Of a DNA stretch of 64,000 nt, positions 34,437 through 44,860 are shown piece after piece (position 1 is the stretch's first letter; every line of letters starts with the position of its first letter). This DNA comes from Rhynchopus sp. YZ270_cl-10. Taxonomy: Eukaryota > Euglenozoa > Diplonemea > Diplonemida > Diplonemidae. The DNA lies in assembly GCA_964035575.1 (NCBI GenBank), contig OZ037876.1:868001-932000 (forward strand). Direction: 5' to 3'. The notes under the pieces are model-generated. The model was given only the letters and a program-made list of their open reading frames with translations, did no database searches and was not told the DNA's origin. Position numbers and translations under genes: made by a program.

Positions 34437-35224
34437 CAGGGCCTTCAACGTGTCGAAGTTAAGCCTTAACTTCGACAACTTTTGTACTCAGGTAGCTACG
34501 TAGCCTTCAGGGAGGCAATCGTGTGCTAATACAGAAAGTATCAGTCAAGGCTGTCCTTACAGACGCATGCCAAAGCGGCCGCCACATGGGTGTGGACTTT
34601 TTTATTTTGGTTTTTTTTTTTGTCGAAGTTCGACAAATCTAAAAAAAATATGGGATTTTGGCAAAATCCTTTTATCTCTGACCGAGTTACAGGGTGGTCC
34701 ACGGGAGAAACTCGGTTCAGGGTTTTAACTTTAACATTCTCCTGTGATCCACTGTGACCATTTGGACGGAGCTCGTAGAACTCAACGAGGAGTGAGCCAG
34801 GCAAAAGTAGCGTACCGTGCGCCTGCGGCGCAAGCAGGCATCCCACCCTTCCCATGACATAGTTTGGCTGTAAATAAAGCGCCATGGTATGCGCAATATT
34901 TGAAATGTTGCGTACCGTGGCTTCGCCAGGGACTTTCGTTGTTATAAATGTACTGAGCTTACTGATAAGACAGGTATACCCACTACGGCTTGTGGATCAC
35001 CAGTGGCTACAAAGCTACCAATGCTGCTTGTGTTGAAATACACGTGTGTGGGACAGTTTTCAAAAATGACCAAAACCTATATAAACCCCCTGAGAGCTTC
35101 TCCCTGTGATTTGCTGCACCCGCGCGCGCGAAGCGCGCGCGGGCTCGGGGAGGTCTTTTTTTTTTTTTTTTTTTTTTACTTCGACAAAACTGTGGACAGG
35201 CTTTGTCGATGGTTGAAGGCCCTG
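34437..35224. mobile_element. Short element with 13-bp inverted ends and internal hairpins
   Basis: CAGGGCCTTCAAC at 34437-34449 and its exact reverse complement at 35212-35224 bound about 790 bp. Next to the ends are related TCGAAGTT/AACTTCGA and TCGACAAA motifs. A perfect palindrome (GTCGAAGTTAAG C CTTAACTTCGAC) lies at 34452-34476 and a very stable GC hairpin at 35119-35143. The inside is less AT-rich than its surroundings and has one open frame of 114 codons that I do not believe is a gene. Probably a non-autonomous foldback or MITE-type element. Confidence 0.5.
35119..35143 (+). repeat. Perfect GC hairpin with GAA loop
   Basis: CCCGCGCGCGC GAA GCGCGCGCGGG, 11-bp arms. The apex GCGAAGC is known as an unusually stable DNA mini-hairpin. 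Very unlike the AT-rich surroundings. Confidence 0.9.
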
Positions 35225-35237
35225 AAAAAAACTGAAC

Positions 35238-35274
<37 letters not shown>

Positions 35275-35455
35275 TCGATTCCCTGTTCCAGTTCGTGGCG
35301 AAGTCAAAAAAGCACACTCTCAGTGCGCTAAGAACATGAGTGGTAGGATGCTAACAGAACGGCCATCCTCACAGCATCTCTTACAGAGCTGTGGCAAGGA
35401 GAGAGACATGTAAATATAAAAAAACTAAAAAAAAAAAAAAAAGAGAAATGTGGGC

Positions 35456-35530
35456 AAGATGAACCCAAGCCTCGAAGACTCTTAGTCTGATTAGATTATT
35501 CTTTGGTGGCTCGAAGTTCTTAGTCACCTT
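35456..35530 (+). repeat. Family A hairpin with an internal expansion
   Basis: AAGATGAACCCAAGCCTCGA ... CTTAGTCACC, with about 35 extra bases in the loop that form their own stem (GACTCTTAGTC). Confidence 0.6.
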
Positions 35531-35670
35531 TAACATGCCCTTCACTCATGTCGTCTGCGACTAACACACACACACACACTATCAATGAAACAGAGAACTC
35601 GGCAACAATGCCCCCTTTTAAAGGGTACCTTTCTTTTTAAAGTCACGCACAGAACAGATATCCCCCTTTT

Positions 35671-35709
35671 AGTATTGACAACACCTACCAAAGAGGTGGG
35701 TTCTGTATC
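35671..35709 (+). repeat. Family E repeat (diverged)
   Basis: AGTATTGACAACACCTACC, AAAGAGGTGGGTTCTGTA. Note the CACCTACC/GGTGGGTT stem. Confidence 0.6.
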
Positions 35710-35800
35710 TCTAATGTATTTTTGCTTTTTGTTTTTTTCCTTCATCTCGCACATAGTTTACACGAAACATTTGACAAAAAAAAATGCAAAAAAAAAAATA

Positions 35801-35836
35801 AACTTGAAAGATGAATGTACCTCTCATATTTACCCC
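35801..35836 (+). repeat. Family B hairpin repeat (eroded 3' arm)
   Basis: AACTTGAAAGATGAATGTAC, CTCTCAT, ATTTACC. Confidence 0.65.
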
Positions 35837-35890
35837 ATGATTTTCGGCACAGAAGAACAAACTAAAACATACGTCTTTTTTGACACATCC

Positions 35891-35970
35891 CTTACAAGTG
35901 GGGTCGCAATATTACCGTAACATTGAGCATCCGTAATAAAAGCGTCTGTACTATTGCGACCCACTGTAAC
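35891..35970. repeat. Foldback repeat, about 80 bp
   Basis: CTTACAAGTGGGGTCGCAAT and, inverted at the other end, ATTGCGACCCACTGTAAC. The arms pair over about 20 bp with two differences. Confidence 0.75.
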
Positions 35971-36891
35971 CTCATTCCCTCAAAAGAAATCTGCCCCCTT
36001 TTTTTTTGCAATAACGAGAAGTGAACTCACTCTTTCATCCCCCTTAACAGACGTTGTTTCTGTCTGCATAAGGTTGTGTACGTACATATGTTGGACTGTG
36101 TACCAATGATGGATGCCAAAAAAAAGAGGCTACATTCCAACACACGGTACACCCGAACACATTTTCCTATAGAAAGAAACCTGAAAGGCGTGAACCCACA
36201 AAAAGAAACACACTTCGGACAAAAAAAGATAAATTTCATCTACTTTTGAGGGGGTCGGATCCCCTTTCTTTTTCAAGGGTATTTCGGATGGAATGTGCCA
36301 GAATTTTTAAAGAAAGAAGAACAGAACAAAACAAAGAGAATCGTCATAGTGATGCGTATTCACCAGTCAGTTGTGAGCTAGACAAAAGAAAACAGGTGAA
36401 AAAAACTGGAAAAAAAAAGAGAAAAAAAGAAAACGCAAAAGAGATATGAGCCATAATTAAGATGGGTCAAACGGGTGGGGATAAAGGGGTAGGGGGGTTT
36501 GAAAAAAGCGCCAAGGGCCTTGCGGATGCAGGACCCAATTTCTCCGCAGGTATGTTCCAACCACGGGGGGGCACTTCGGTATATTGCTGCACATTTCTGA
36601 AAACAGAGGGCTCACGCAGTCCAGTCTATGTGTTGTATTGGGCAATACTGACCTGGTGCGTAAAAGCTTTTTTTTGAAAAAAAAAAGCTTTGTGAATAAA
36701 GAGAGAGAAAAGGGTTTGGTAAGAGCCGAAGCTATAATACCAGAAACAGAACTCAAAGTTTCATTCCTAATACATTTTATATTGGAGGAGAGAAGTAGGA
36801 GCCACGCATTAATAAAAAATGGTGGCACTATGTAGGACGACTACCGAAGTAGGATGTTGTCCTCAAATGAGTTGCCGAAAGGGCCTTTTTT

Positions 36892-36960
36892 GATAAAATT
36901 GTTGGAGTAGTGTAAGCTGCCTCGGTTGTGTTGCCACAGTTTTGTGCAATCGCCACTGTC
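36892..36960 (+). repeat. Family D repeat
   Basis: GATAAAATTGTTGGAGTAGT, GTAAGCTGCCTCGGTTGTGT, TGCCACAG, CGCCACTGTC. Confidence 0.92.
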
Positions 36961-36970
36961 CAATTTTTTT

Positions 36971-37047
36971 GTTGTGTTGACAATCTCCTAATAACCCACT
37001 TAGAGCTAAAAGGGTCTGTACTCAATGTTGGCCGAAGCCTTTTGTAC
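36971..37047 (+). repeat. Family E repeat, between two D copies
   Basis: GTTGTGTTGACAATCTCC, AGGGTCTGTACTCAATG, GCCGAAGCCTTTTGTAC. A D copy follows after a T run. Confidence 0.75.
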
Positions 37048-37078
37048 TACGGAAGGTATAGTTTTTTTTTTTTTTTTT

Positions 37079-37140
37079 GATAAATTGTTGGATTAGTGTA
37101 GCTGCCTCGGTTGTGTTGCCACAGTTTGTGCAAATCTCCA
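37079..37140 (+). repeat. Family D repeat
   Basis: GATAAATTGTTGGATTAGTG, TAGCTGCCTCGGTTGTGTTG, CCACAGTTTGTGCAAATCTC. Confidence 0.92.
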
Positions 37141-37220
37141 TGTAAATTTAGTCCGAGCGAGATCACTCATTGGCTTGCTTTTTGTTGGGTTCTAATCACA
37201 TTACATGAGGGGAGAAAAAA

Positions 37221-37285
37221 ATGAAGTAGATAGTGCAAAACGCCTCTGGGACGCAGGCACTGACACTCCACGGGGTTATCGAAAC
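37221..37285 (+). repeat. Family C repeat, full-length
   Basis: ATGAAGTAGATAGTGCAAAA, CGCCTCTGGGACGCAGGCAC, TGACACTCCACGGGGTTATC, GAAAC. The best full copy with the B-box-like end. Confidence 0.88.
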
Positions 37286-37536
37286 AAAACAAAAATGTTA
37301 TATACTGGAGATAGTGTAGTTGCCAAGCTCATATGAGAAAAAAAAATCTCCACTTCCTTTGTTGGTGTGACATGAGGGGGTAGTTTTCATTTTTTTTGAA
37401 CTAAATAACAAAATGTCTAAGGGTTCGTCGCATATCAATGTGTTTGGTAACAGTTATACATTCTTTTCTTAACGAAAAAGAAGGCAAAGAGGGTGCGAAA
37501 AAAACCCCCTCTCGTGACAAAACAACCTTTTACAGA

Positions 37537-37640
37537 AAGAAGTCGAAAGTGCCTAACACCTCACCGTTCTTCGGCGGATGCATAACACTGAAAGAATAGT
37601 ATATAAGTTGAACCCAAGGCCTATCGTGCTACTGCACCGT
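37537..37640 (+). repeat. Composite C-A repeat
   Basis: Family C (GAAAGAAGTCGAAAGTGCC, TTCGGCGGATGCATAACACT) at 37537-37594, then a worn family A (AAGTTGAACCCAAGGCC, TATCGTGCTACTG) at 37602-37640. Confidence 0.65.
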
Positions 37641-38106
37641 ATCCACCCAATCCTTTTGAAAGAGAAGGTAAGAAAATACCGGGGTACCTTTACAGCAAAC
37701 CCCGATGGATGGCCAAAGAAAATATTAAAAAAAATAGACTACAGCTCGTTTTCACTAAGCCATTTTGTTTTGTTGTGACAACAATCACCGGTATTTTATA
37801 CCCAATTATTTTGATTTTGTGTTTTGTCGGGAATCACTTAAAGTAGTACCCACCAAAGTGGATACCGTAGAGAAAAAGACCATCACCGCTATTTTCCCCC
37901 GTTGTTTTGTTTTGATTTGATCTCCCATTTTCCCTTATATATTTTTTTACGTCTTCACACAACAAAAAATGCTTCGCGTAAAAAGTGCTAAAAAAAAAAA
38001 TGCCTTATGGATGTAAAGAAATTTGGGGTTTTTAAAAGGAAGAGTTTCCAAGCAAAATAATTATAATTGTATGAGGAAGAAGGGGGGGATTAAAAAAGAG
38101 AGAGAA

Positions 38107-38150
38107 AGTTGATAAGATGAGCCTAAGCCTCTCGTACTTGGTCGCCCTTT
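38107..38150 (+). repeat. Family A hairpin repeat
   Basis: AGTTGATAAGATGAGCC, TAAGCCTCTCGTACTTGG, TCGCCCTT. Confidence 0.8.
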
Positions 38151-38700
38151 TAAAAAAAATGGGGAAGGTAGCTGCACATTCCTTTACCTTTTTTTTGATG
38201 AAAAGTTAGGTGTGAATGAACGGTTGCCAAAGGTTATGTTTTCTTTCAAAATTTGCTTCTCTTTTTTGTCTCGCAAAAAAACAAAAATAAATGAACAATT
38301 TTTTTAATCGCAAAATGTCCCAACCACACCCCCCATCCCCTCGCGCAAAATAATATTTTTTGCGACCGACTGAAAATGAAAAAGACGCGTTCTTCGTCAT
38401 GAGTCTTACCGTCTTCCCCCCTTCCCCGTTGTACTCCACCTCTCCCCCCGTACTTCAGGACGCGGGTTTTCGGGGGTTTTCGGGACTTTTGGGGTTTGAA
38501 ACAGAAAATAAATCAGTGCATCAACAACAAACAACAAATAACGAATAAAGAAGGGGGGTATTTCATTTTGACACATTCGAACAAAACAAAAAAAAAATCA
38601 GCAGGTCAATGGAGCACGAACACAGAAGAGTGAATTTCGGGAGTTGGGCCTGAGAGAGGAGGCGTTAACCCCCCTCTGTGTTTGTTATCCCCAAAAAAAA

Positions 38701-38768
38701 GAAAGTGAAGTTAATGCAGGCACCTCCGACTGACCCACGTGTGCCAGCCCCGGATGAAAGCACAACAA
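38701..38768 (+). repeat. Family C-related repeat (GTGCCAGCCCCGGATGAAAG subtype)
   Basis: AAAGTGAAGTTAATGCAGGC, ACCTCCGACTGACCCACG, TGCCAGCCCCGGATGAAAGC. It shares its right half with 51105-51162. Confidence 0.7.
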
Positions 38769-38926
38769 AAAAAAAAAAAGAAAAATAATGAATCATACTA
38801 TGCCTTATGCACACAGCAAAGCCTTGAGGAAGGAAAGGGCTTTGTCATAAAGCATCAAAGGGGGTGGTGGTTAATAAGGGAACGCGTGAAACAAAAGGTA
38901 CTAAACCATCGGCAGTAACAAAAGAA

Positions 38927-38970
38927 AACTTGTAAGATGAATGTGCCTCTTGTGCACACACATCTTAAAA
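38927..38970 (+). repeat. Family B hairpin repeat, near-perfect
   Basis: AACTTGTAAGATGAATGTGC, CTCTTGT, GCACACACATCTTAAAA. Arms of 12-13 bp pair almost fully. Confidence 0.88.
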
Positions 38971-39246
38971 AGAGCTGTAAAAAAGAACACACACACACAG
39001 AAGAAAGAATTTTTGCGAATACACGGACACCCACCCTTTTTTTCCACTTCTATTTTAATCTGTTTAGCGTAGCTGCCATTCAGACAGTCTTCGCATTATT
39101 TTTCTTCAAAAAACCTCTTTCTTTGATTTTTAGTCCAAAATTTTGAACACTCATACAAAAAAAAGTACATTCAAGGGAGACAATACCATACACGATAACC
39201 TATTTTCCAAAACCAGAACATAAACAAAACACCCCCATATTAGCTC

Positions 39247-40587
39247 TCAGATGTAGGACTGCACGACACGATCCCTGCTGTCGGGTCCGTAGATGCTTCC
39301 CATGCTGTTTGTAGATGTGAGAGGGGGAACTGAGGACATTGCCTTGGGGCTTGCTCGGATGGTGGCAGAGCTTCTACGGGGGATGCTGAAGTTGTAGCCT
39401 GAGTGGTTGCGCTCGAGTTCGTGGAGGTCTGTGTGGGTGAGGCGGGGGCTCTGGCGTGGAGAAGGGAGGTGCGTGCTGCTGCTGTTGGGGCTTAACACGG
39501 AGTCTCTTTCCATGCCTTTCCAGTGGTGGTCGAGCTCGTCGTATTCACGAACAAATTGCGACCAGAATTGGTCCTTGCTACGCCTCTTGCTGCTTCGCTT
39601 GCTGTCATGGCGCTGCAGTGGCGGTGGTGGCGGCTTCGGTGGGTTTGCCACAACACGTGGTTGGTAGACAGGCTGCACCTCCGCTTCGTCGTACTTAAGC
39701 TTATCCAAATCTTCCATGCGTGCGGACCCTGAGTCTGTCGATTCGCATTCCTCAATCATAGGTGCCTCCTCAAGACGTACCGTTCTCGGCGCCTCGTGGA
39801 CGAACTGTTGGACTACAGGCTGTTGTATGACAGGTGGTGGTGGTGCTGGCGCTGTGCGTGGAGGCGGGCGTGGAATAATGTTTCTGTTGCGTTTGAGCAG
39901 CTCCAGCTTCTTCATCGGCGTCAGGTAGCCACCGCTCTTCACGAGAAGCGGTTTGAACTTCATCGGCGACTCGCCCCTCTGCATGAAGGAGATCCGGATG
40001 TCGTTGTTGGTGTGGTATTTCGCAACGCGTTTGATATTGAGCACCATTTCCCGCGCATTACCAGGTTTGCAGTTGGGAGAAAGTTTGAGCACCATGGCGG
40101 GTTCGGGGGAGCGCGACTTAATGCACACTGTGTTCATATTTTGCCCCGAGCAGATAATCTCTGTTATGTCATGCATGAAGCTTGCACGAGCTATACGGTC
40201 GCCGTCGATAATCATGATGAAGTGACGGAGAACTACCAAGGTGCGTTGACGTACTTTGCCACGACTGCTGAACATCTGCACAGGGCCGAACCCAAAAAAC
40301 CCACCCCCGTATTTTGCTTTGGAGGCAATGTGTGCTGGCGGTGTTACCGTTGTCGGCACCGGAATCGTCTCTGGTTGGTACCCCGCATGCGGGTTCATTA
40401 CCGGCGAAGCTGCCGGAGACATCGCCATAGGTGACCCAGGCGGAGATGGGTACATCATTGGGCTCCCCTGGGGCGACCCTGGTGGTGAAGTGTAGTACGG
40501 CTGCTGTGCAGGAACCGCCGGTCCTGCGCCAGGTAGTGGCGGGGCTGCGGGGGGAAGCACTGCCGGTGCAAACTGTTCCTGTCTCAT
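39247..40587 (-). CDS. PH-like domain protein with proline-rich N-terminus
   Basis: 446 residues, single exon, family not recognised by name. Residues 1-85 are Pro/Ser/Gly/Met-rich (repeated PPGSP). Residues about 90-205 show a beta-rich fold like a PH domain (QRTLVVLRHFIMIIDGDRIA, then EPAMVLKLSPN and a final helix). The rest is low-complexity, except a conserved patch KDQFWSQFVREYDELD near residue 340. The protein at 49013-50206 has the same layout (EPCMVLRFPP, KKDRFWREFCEVYDSL), so the two are paralogues. The acceptor GTTCTTTTAG lies 10 nt before the ATG. Possible role: lipid or protein docking at a membrane or cytoskeleton; inference only. Confidence 0.82.
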   Translation of the reverse strand: MRQEQFAPAVLPPAAPPLPGAGPAVPAQQPYYTSPPGSPQGSPMMYPSPPGSPMAMSPAASPVMNPHAGYQPETIPVPTTVTPPAHIASKAKYGGGFFGFGPVQMFSSRGKVRQRTLVVLRHFIMIIDGDRIARASFMHDITEIICSGQNMNTVCIKSRSPEPAMVLKLSPNCKPGNAREMVLNIKRVAKYHTNNDIRISFMQRGESPMKFKPLLVKSGGYLTPMKKLELLKRNRNIIPRPPPRTAPAPPPPVIQQPVVQQFVHEAPRTVRLEEAPMIEECESTDSGSARMEDLDKLKYDEAEVQPVYQPRVVANPPKPPPPPLQRHDSKRSSKRRSKDQFWSQFVREYDELDHHWKGMERDSVLSPNSSSTHLPSPRQSPRLTHTDLHELERNHSGYNFSIPRRSSATIRASPKAMSSVPPLTSTNSMGSIYGPDSRDRVVQSYI

Positions 40588-41386
40588 TTTTTGGAACCTA
40601 AAAGAACAATGTGTATTTTCAGTTTTTTTCTGAAATGTAGGTGGGAGAAGAAGAGGCTAGCTGAGTGATATTTCTTTTGGGATTGTGTTTTGATTAAAAA
40701 GGGAAAACAACAGTCGCATCTGGTACAGCTTGGTTGCTTGTTGGAAAAAGATACTGATTTTTTTAAAATTTCCAGGAGATGAAGAGAGTTGTCGTGATTT
40801 TGGTCGAGAAATGGATGAAATGGTTGGGATAGGAGGGGATACCTTTCTTTTGTAGTGTTGACAAAAAAAAATCTGTCCTTGTATGTGCTCTGTGGTGTCT
40901 TAATCACCCCCTTCTGGTACAGATCACAATGAAAAAAAAAAGAACATAAAAAACAAACAAAACAAAACCATGAAGATGACCACATCGCATCGTTCAATTG
41001 CCCACCAAAAAAAGAGGTGCGTATTCTGTACTCAAAGAACACCTACAATATGGTGCCCGCGACCTCCCCTGGTATTTCATAGCACCTTAGCGAAAGAAGG
41101 GCTAGAACCTGACACCTGAGGAACGTATTTGCCTTTTACACCGAAAAAGATATTAATACTGAAACGAAACAAAACTGGAACAAACGACCATTTTTTTTTT
41201 TTTTTTGTGGAATTTGGAACATTATCCCTATCCAGTTTAATAGTTACGGTATTTCATTTCCTAAAATAACGCAAACACATTTTGTACGTATCCTGGCCAC
41301 GTGAGGGCACAGGATAGTTTTTTTTCTCCCCCTTCTCATAAATCTCTTCTGGTGGTGGCGAAAATTTTAACCATTTTTTTTTTTTT

Positions 41387-41448
41387 GATAAATTGTTGGA
41401 GTAGTGTAGTTGCCTCGGTTGTGTTGCCACAGCTGTGTAATCTCCACT
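41387..41448 (+). repeat. Family D repeat
   Basis: GATAAATTGTTGGAGTAGTG, TAGTTGCCTCGGTTGTGTTG, CCACAGCTGTGTAATCTCC. Near-identical to 18308-18370 in the ETFA intron. Confidence 0.92.
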
Positions 41449-41942
41449 TTCCTTATTTTAGACTACTATCACAAGATCGCAGCCACGATTTTTCTTCACC
41501 ATCAAAAGAAAGAAATTTAAAAGGATGAACGGGCTGCAAGGGCCCCCACACATCCAGTCAGGGGGGAAAAGATCTCGTACAAAAAGTCAACCCACAAAAA
41601 AAGACAAATAAGGGGGGCTAGACTGCTTTTACTAAAAGGCATTTGGGCAAAAAATGGGCCCTATCTTATTATTTAGCGAGTATTAAAAAGCAAATGGGGA
41701 GGCAAAAAAGATGCTTAAAAGAAAAGCTGAAAAGTACAACTGATTGGAACGAACAGAACCGAATACAAAGAGGGATGGGGAATTGAGAGGCAGGGGGGAG
41801 ATGGGGGGAGGCTGGAGAACAACCACGCCAACCGCGGGACTTTTTTTTGTTGATTTAGTCTTAAGAAAGGTACAAATCTTTATTTTAAAAGGGGGGGGTT
41901 TTTTTTTCTGTACCCCATTTTGCTTTATATTAAAGAAAGGTT

Positions 41943-41977
41943 GGTAAAATGAACCTAAGCCGATGCTTAGTCACCTT
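41943..41977 (+). repeat. Family A hairpin repeat (short loop)
   Basis: GGTAAAATGAACCTAAGC, CGAT, GCTTAGTCACCTTT. The CTCTC loop is deleted but the stem is intact. Confidence 0.75.
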
Positions 41978-42202
41978 TTAAAACCTTTCATTTTGGGGGT
42001 TTTTATTCTTATCTATTGATGATAACCACACAGGCCCTTTTTAATTTGACTTGAAATACAAAGCCTCGAAGGGGAAAGGGAAGGGGAGTTTTCGGGTGGC
42101 ATCCACACAATTCTTGACTACTCTGTGTATGCACACACCATTGGGAGAAGTGGAGGAACTGCTTTTTTTAATTAGAAACGAACCGCAAAAAAGAAAATCC
42201 TG

Positions 42203-42231
42203 CAAAGATAAATGCGCCTTACACATCCCTT
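42203..42231 (+). repeat. Family B hairpin remnant
   Basis: CAAAGATAAATGCGC, CTTACACATC. Only partly preserved. Confidence 0.4.
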
Positions 42232-42810
42232 CTGGGAAATGCTCATGTGAACAAATGCTTTGAACACACCATATCTTTGAAGGAAAAAAGGGGGGAATAA
42301 TGCAAAAACATTTTTTTTGCGGGGAAAAATAAAACGAAAAAGGCACACTATGTAAACGAATGTAAACGTTTTTTGAACACGATTTTGTGGAATGGGTTAT
42401 ATTTGAGTAATAAGCGTGAAACACGGCGAAAAGGTGTATTGTGAGATATAAACTTTGTTGACGTGACCCCCACCCTCCATATTTAGTCGACACAACGAAC
42501 TAAAATTATGAGGATGTCACCACGTTGCAATGTCAAACTCTGGGTGTGCAATAGCGTCAGAATATAACCAGAACTATGACAAAGAAGAGCTGCATCCGTA
42601 ACTCTGATGTCGAAAAAATGCCAGGAGAAATGCCTATACCATTTATGTTCCTTTGAACACAAACAATGTCAATACATTGCTCCAATGGCATCAGAAGGGT
42701 TTCCCTCATACACCTTCTGACACCGTCCGGGCTAGTCCCAATAGCCCAAGACGCGCAGCCACACTGTCTCGGCAAGGCAAAAGAGTACAGGATTAGTAGT
42801 AAAAGGAAAA

Positions 42811-42842
42811 CCTAAAAGATGAATGTGTCTGTACACATCTTC
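42811..42842 (+). repeat. Family B hairpin (deleted loop)
   Basis: CTAAAAGATGAATGTGT, CT, GTACACATCTT. The stem stays complementary while the CTCTCGT loop is lost. Confidence 0.7.
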
Positions 42843-42856
42843 AGCTCTATTAATGA

Positions 42857-42960
42857 TACTGTATTCGTACAAAATTATCGTAAAAAAAAAAATTGAACTT
42901 CCAGAAAAAAATCCTGAAAAGGTTGAACATTAATACGATAATTTGTACGAATACGGTAAT
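42857..42960. repeat. Foldback element, about 104 bp
   Basis: TACTGTATTCGTACAAAATT at the left and AATTTGTACGAATACGGTA at the right pair over about 25 bp (including ATCGTA/TACGAT) with few mismatches. A MITE-like inverted repeat. Confidence 0.8.
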
Positions 42961-43439
42961 AATAAAAAATATATCAGATTCGTGGTGGGGGGCCACGTAT
43001 CGGTGGAGTCTATTTGCGTAATCGACGAAATATGTAGCACGGCAAAACTAAAACTGATGAGGTTAAACAAAAACGTTTCTATTGGTTATAAGCAGATTAC
43101 CCTCCGCGAAAAAGGGAAGTGTAGGGAAAGGTGAAGCCTTCACAGTCCAGAGATTTGCCCCCCCAAAAAATTCAGCGGGATATGAGATTCACACCCCCGA
43201 TATCGCCCTTTTCTTTGTATGAAACAAAGAGGGCTTAAAAAATCTTGGCTGTATTTTATTTTTTGTTTTGGTGTTATAAAACGACACCCCGAGGCTGTGC
43301 TCCACTATACGATTTCTTTTCTTCCTCCATACATCAGACCTCAAAGGATGCAGGCACGTCAACAAAAATAACACATATTGTGAGGCCATTCACACCCCTC
43401 GAGGTCCCTCGAGACACTCTATTCTTTATTTTTTTTTTT

Positions 43440-43482
43440 GAAAACTTGGTTGTATTAGTGTCGACACCTGATGAGCTTCTAG
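43440..43482 (+). repeat. Family G repeat
   Basis: GAAAACTTGGTTGTATTAGT, GTCGACACCTGATGAGCTTC. Confidence 0.8.
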
Positions 43483-43830
43483 TTTTTGTTTTTCTTGGGT
43501 GTGTGCTTTTTTGTTGATAACCTGATAACGGTCAGCGACCACACAAAATGGTCTGCACGCAACCAGCACACCTCACCTGATCTCTCGTTTCGTGGAGTTC
43601 TGCCACCATTACCTCCCCCCGCCGTCGTCAGGTAACAAACGGGAATCAATGGAACCCCAGGGTGGGGGGAAGTCCCATGACGAGATACGTCTGGCTGTTC
43701 TGAACTTCACGGTTTGAGATTTTTTGTTTTGGATGCAGCACGACTGCACATTGTAATGAAAAAAGGGTAATTGTTAAAATTTGTCTTTTGAAAAAAGGAA
43801 ATGTATTTTCTTTTTTGTGGATGAAAAGGT

Positions 43831-43868
43831 TATTGGATGAAGTAAGCCTTACTGTGCTTAGTCACCTT
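43831..43868 (+). repeat. Family A hairpin repeat (diverged)
   Basis: TTGGATGAAGTAAGCC, TTACTGT, GCTTAGTCACCTT. Confidence 0.65.
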
Positions 43869-44018
43869 GAAGAAAGAAGAAAAGAAAAAGAGAAAATAGT
43901 GGAAGGATTTACACGCGCTAGATTTTGGCACAATACTGCTGCAATGTGCAAGAGAGAGAGAGAGCGCCTGGCCAGTCTTCCTTTATTTTCTTCAAAAATA
44001 AAAATACAAAAAAAAAAA

Positions 44019-44050
44019 ATGTGATGTGCATCTCATGCACACATCTTTTA
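44019..44050 (+). repeat. Family B hairpin repeat
   Basis: ATGTGATGTGCA, TCTCA, TGCACACATCTTTT. The stem pairs GATGTGCA with TGCACACATC. Confidence 0.75.
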
Positions 44051-44199
44051 AAAGGAACTCCCTATTTTGCGCAATAAAAGAGCAATAAATAGGGTTATTT
44101 CAAGAACCATGTGCACGTTTGAAGGGGTGGGGGGAAAATGAATGGGCCCCAAAAGGGCATATTTTAATACTATTTTTATAGGGCGACCAACAAAAAGAA

Positions 44200-44237
44200 T
44201 TTTATGGGATACCCTAAGCCTCTCATGCTTAGTCACC
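44200..44237 (+). repeat. Family A hairpin repeat
   Basis: TTTTATGGGATACCCTAAGC, CTCTCAT, GCTTAGTCACC. Confidence 0.8.
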
Positions 44238-44534
44238 AAAAGGTTATGATGCTCTGCCCGTATGTGTTTGCAAAAATAAAAATGAAGGAAATTATTTCAA
44301 AAAAATGAAGGGAAAAAAAAACCAAAGAATTCTGCGTGAAACAAATTAAAGCCTCACTACTGTGACGTATCAGCGATGACATGACATGTCACTTATTTTT
44401 TTGTTTTGTTGTAATCTCGTTCGAAAATATTGTGTAGACAGACAGTCGTATTTGGCAGTCTTTCACCGTATCTCTTTGACTTTTGAGGTACTTTTCATAA
44501 TTGTTTTCGTTACAAAAAATGAAGGAAAAAAATT

Positions 44535-44565
44535 GGAAAATGAATGCGCATCATTGCACACGCTA
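44535..44565 (+). repeat. Family B hairpin repeat (diverged)
   Basis: GGAAAATGAATGCGCA, TCAT, TGCACACGC. Confidence 0.55.
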
Positions 44566-44662
44566 AAAAAAAATGTGTATTGAAACAACGGAATGTTTCT
44601 CGGAGTGTATATTATTTGTCGCTATTTTTATCCAAAAGCACAACCACAACTGCAAAAAAAAA

Positions 44663-44780
44663 AGTAGAGTTGAAATACAAACGCCCTCTCGTGAACAGTG
44701 TACCTTGGTATGACCGGCTGTACCGGGGGGGTGGACACCCAACCATGCAGTCCTACATCCATTTTTCGTTTACATCTGAT
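44663..44780 (+). repeat. Family F repeat, long copy
   Basis: AGTAGAGTTGAAATACAAA, CGCCCTCTCGTGAACAGTG, TATGACCGGCTGTACCGG, ACCATGCAGTCCTACATCC. About 90 percent like 3512-3640 by eye. Confidence 0.9.
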
Positions 44781-44822
44781 TAAAAAAAAAACTCTTTCAA
44801 TCCCAAAAACAAAACATTTTTT

Positions 44823-44860
44823 GACAAGATAAATGCCCTCTCCGTGGGCACACACATCGA
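44823..44860 (+). repeat. Family B hairpin repeat with changed stem
   Basis: CAAGATAAATGCCC, TCTCCGT, GGGCACACACATC. The stem here is GCCC/GGGC, a compensated change from GTGC/GCAC. Confidence 0.65.

Larger units (their letters stand above)
33446..39246. other. Intergenic spacer, 5.8 kb, repeat-rich
   Basis: No gene recognised. It holds hairpins B (34149, 35801, 38927), A (35456, 37602, 38107), C (37221, 37537, 38701), D/E clusters (36892-37140), an inverted-ended element (34437-35224), a foldback (35891-35970), and long A/T runs. Confidence 0.65.

Noticed and set aside
34541-34885. A 114-codon minus-strand frame inside the 34437-35224 element
   Set aside because: It lies within a repeat-bounded element, ends in a low-complexity KKKNQNKK stretch caused by an A run, and has no convincing acceptor or known motif.
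42557-42775. A 72-codon minus-strand frame with a hydrophobic end
   Set aside because: Composition is not unreasonable, but it is short, isolated in an 8-kb repeat field, has no clear acceptor and no motif. Left out for lack of support.
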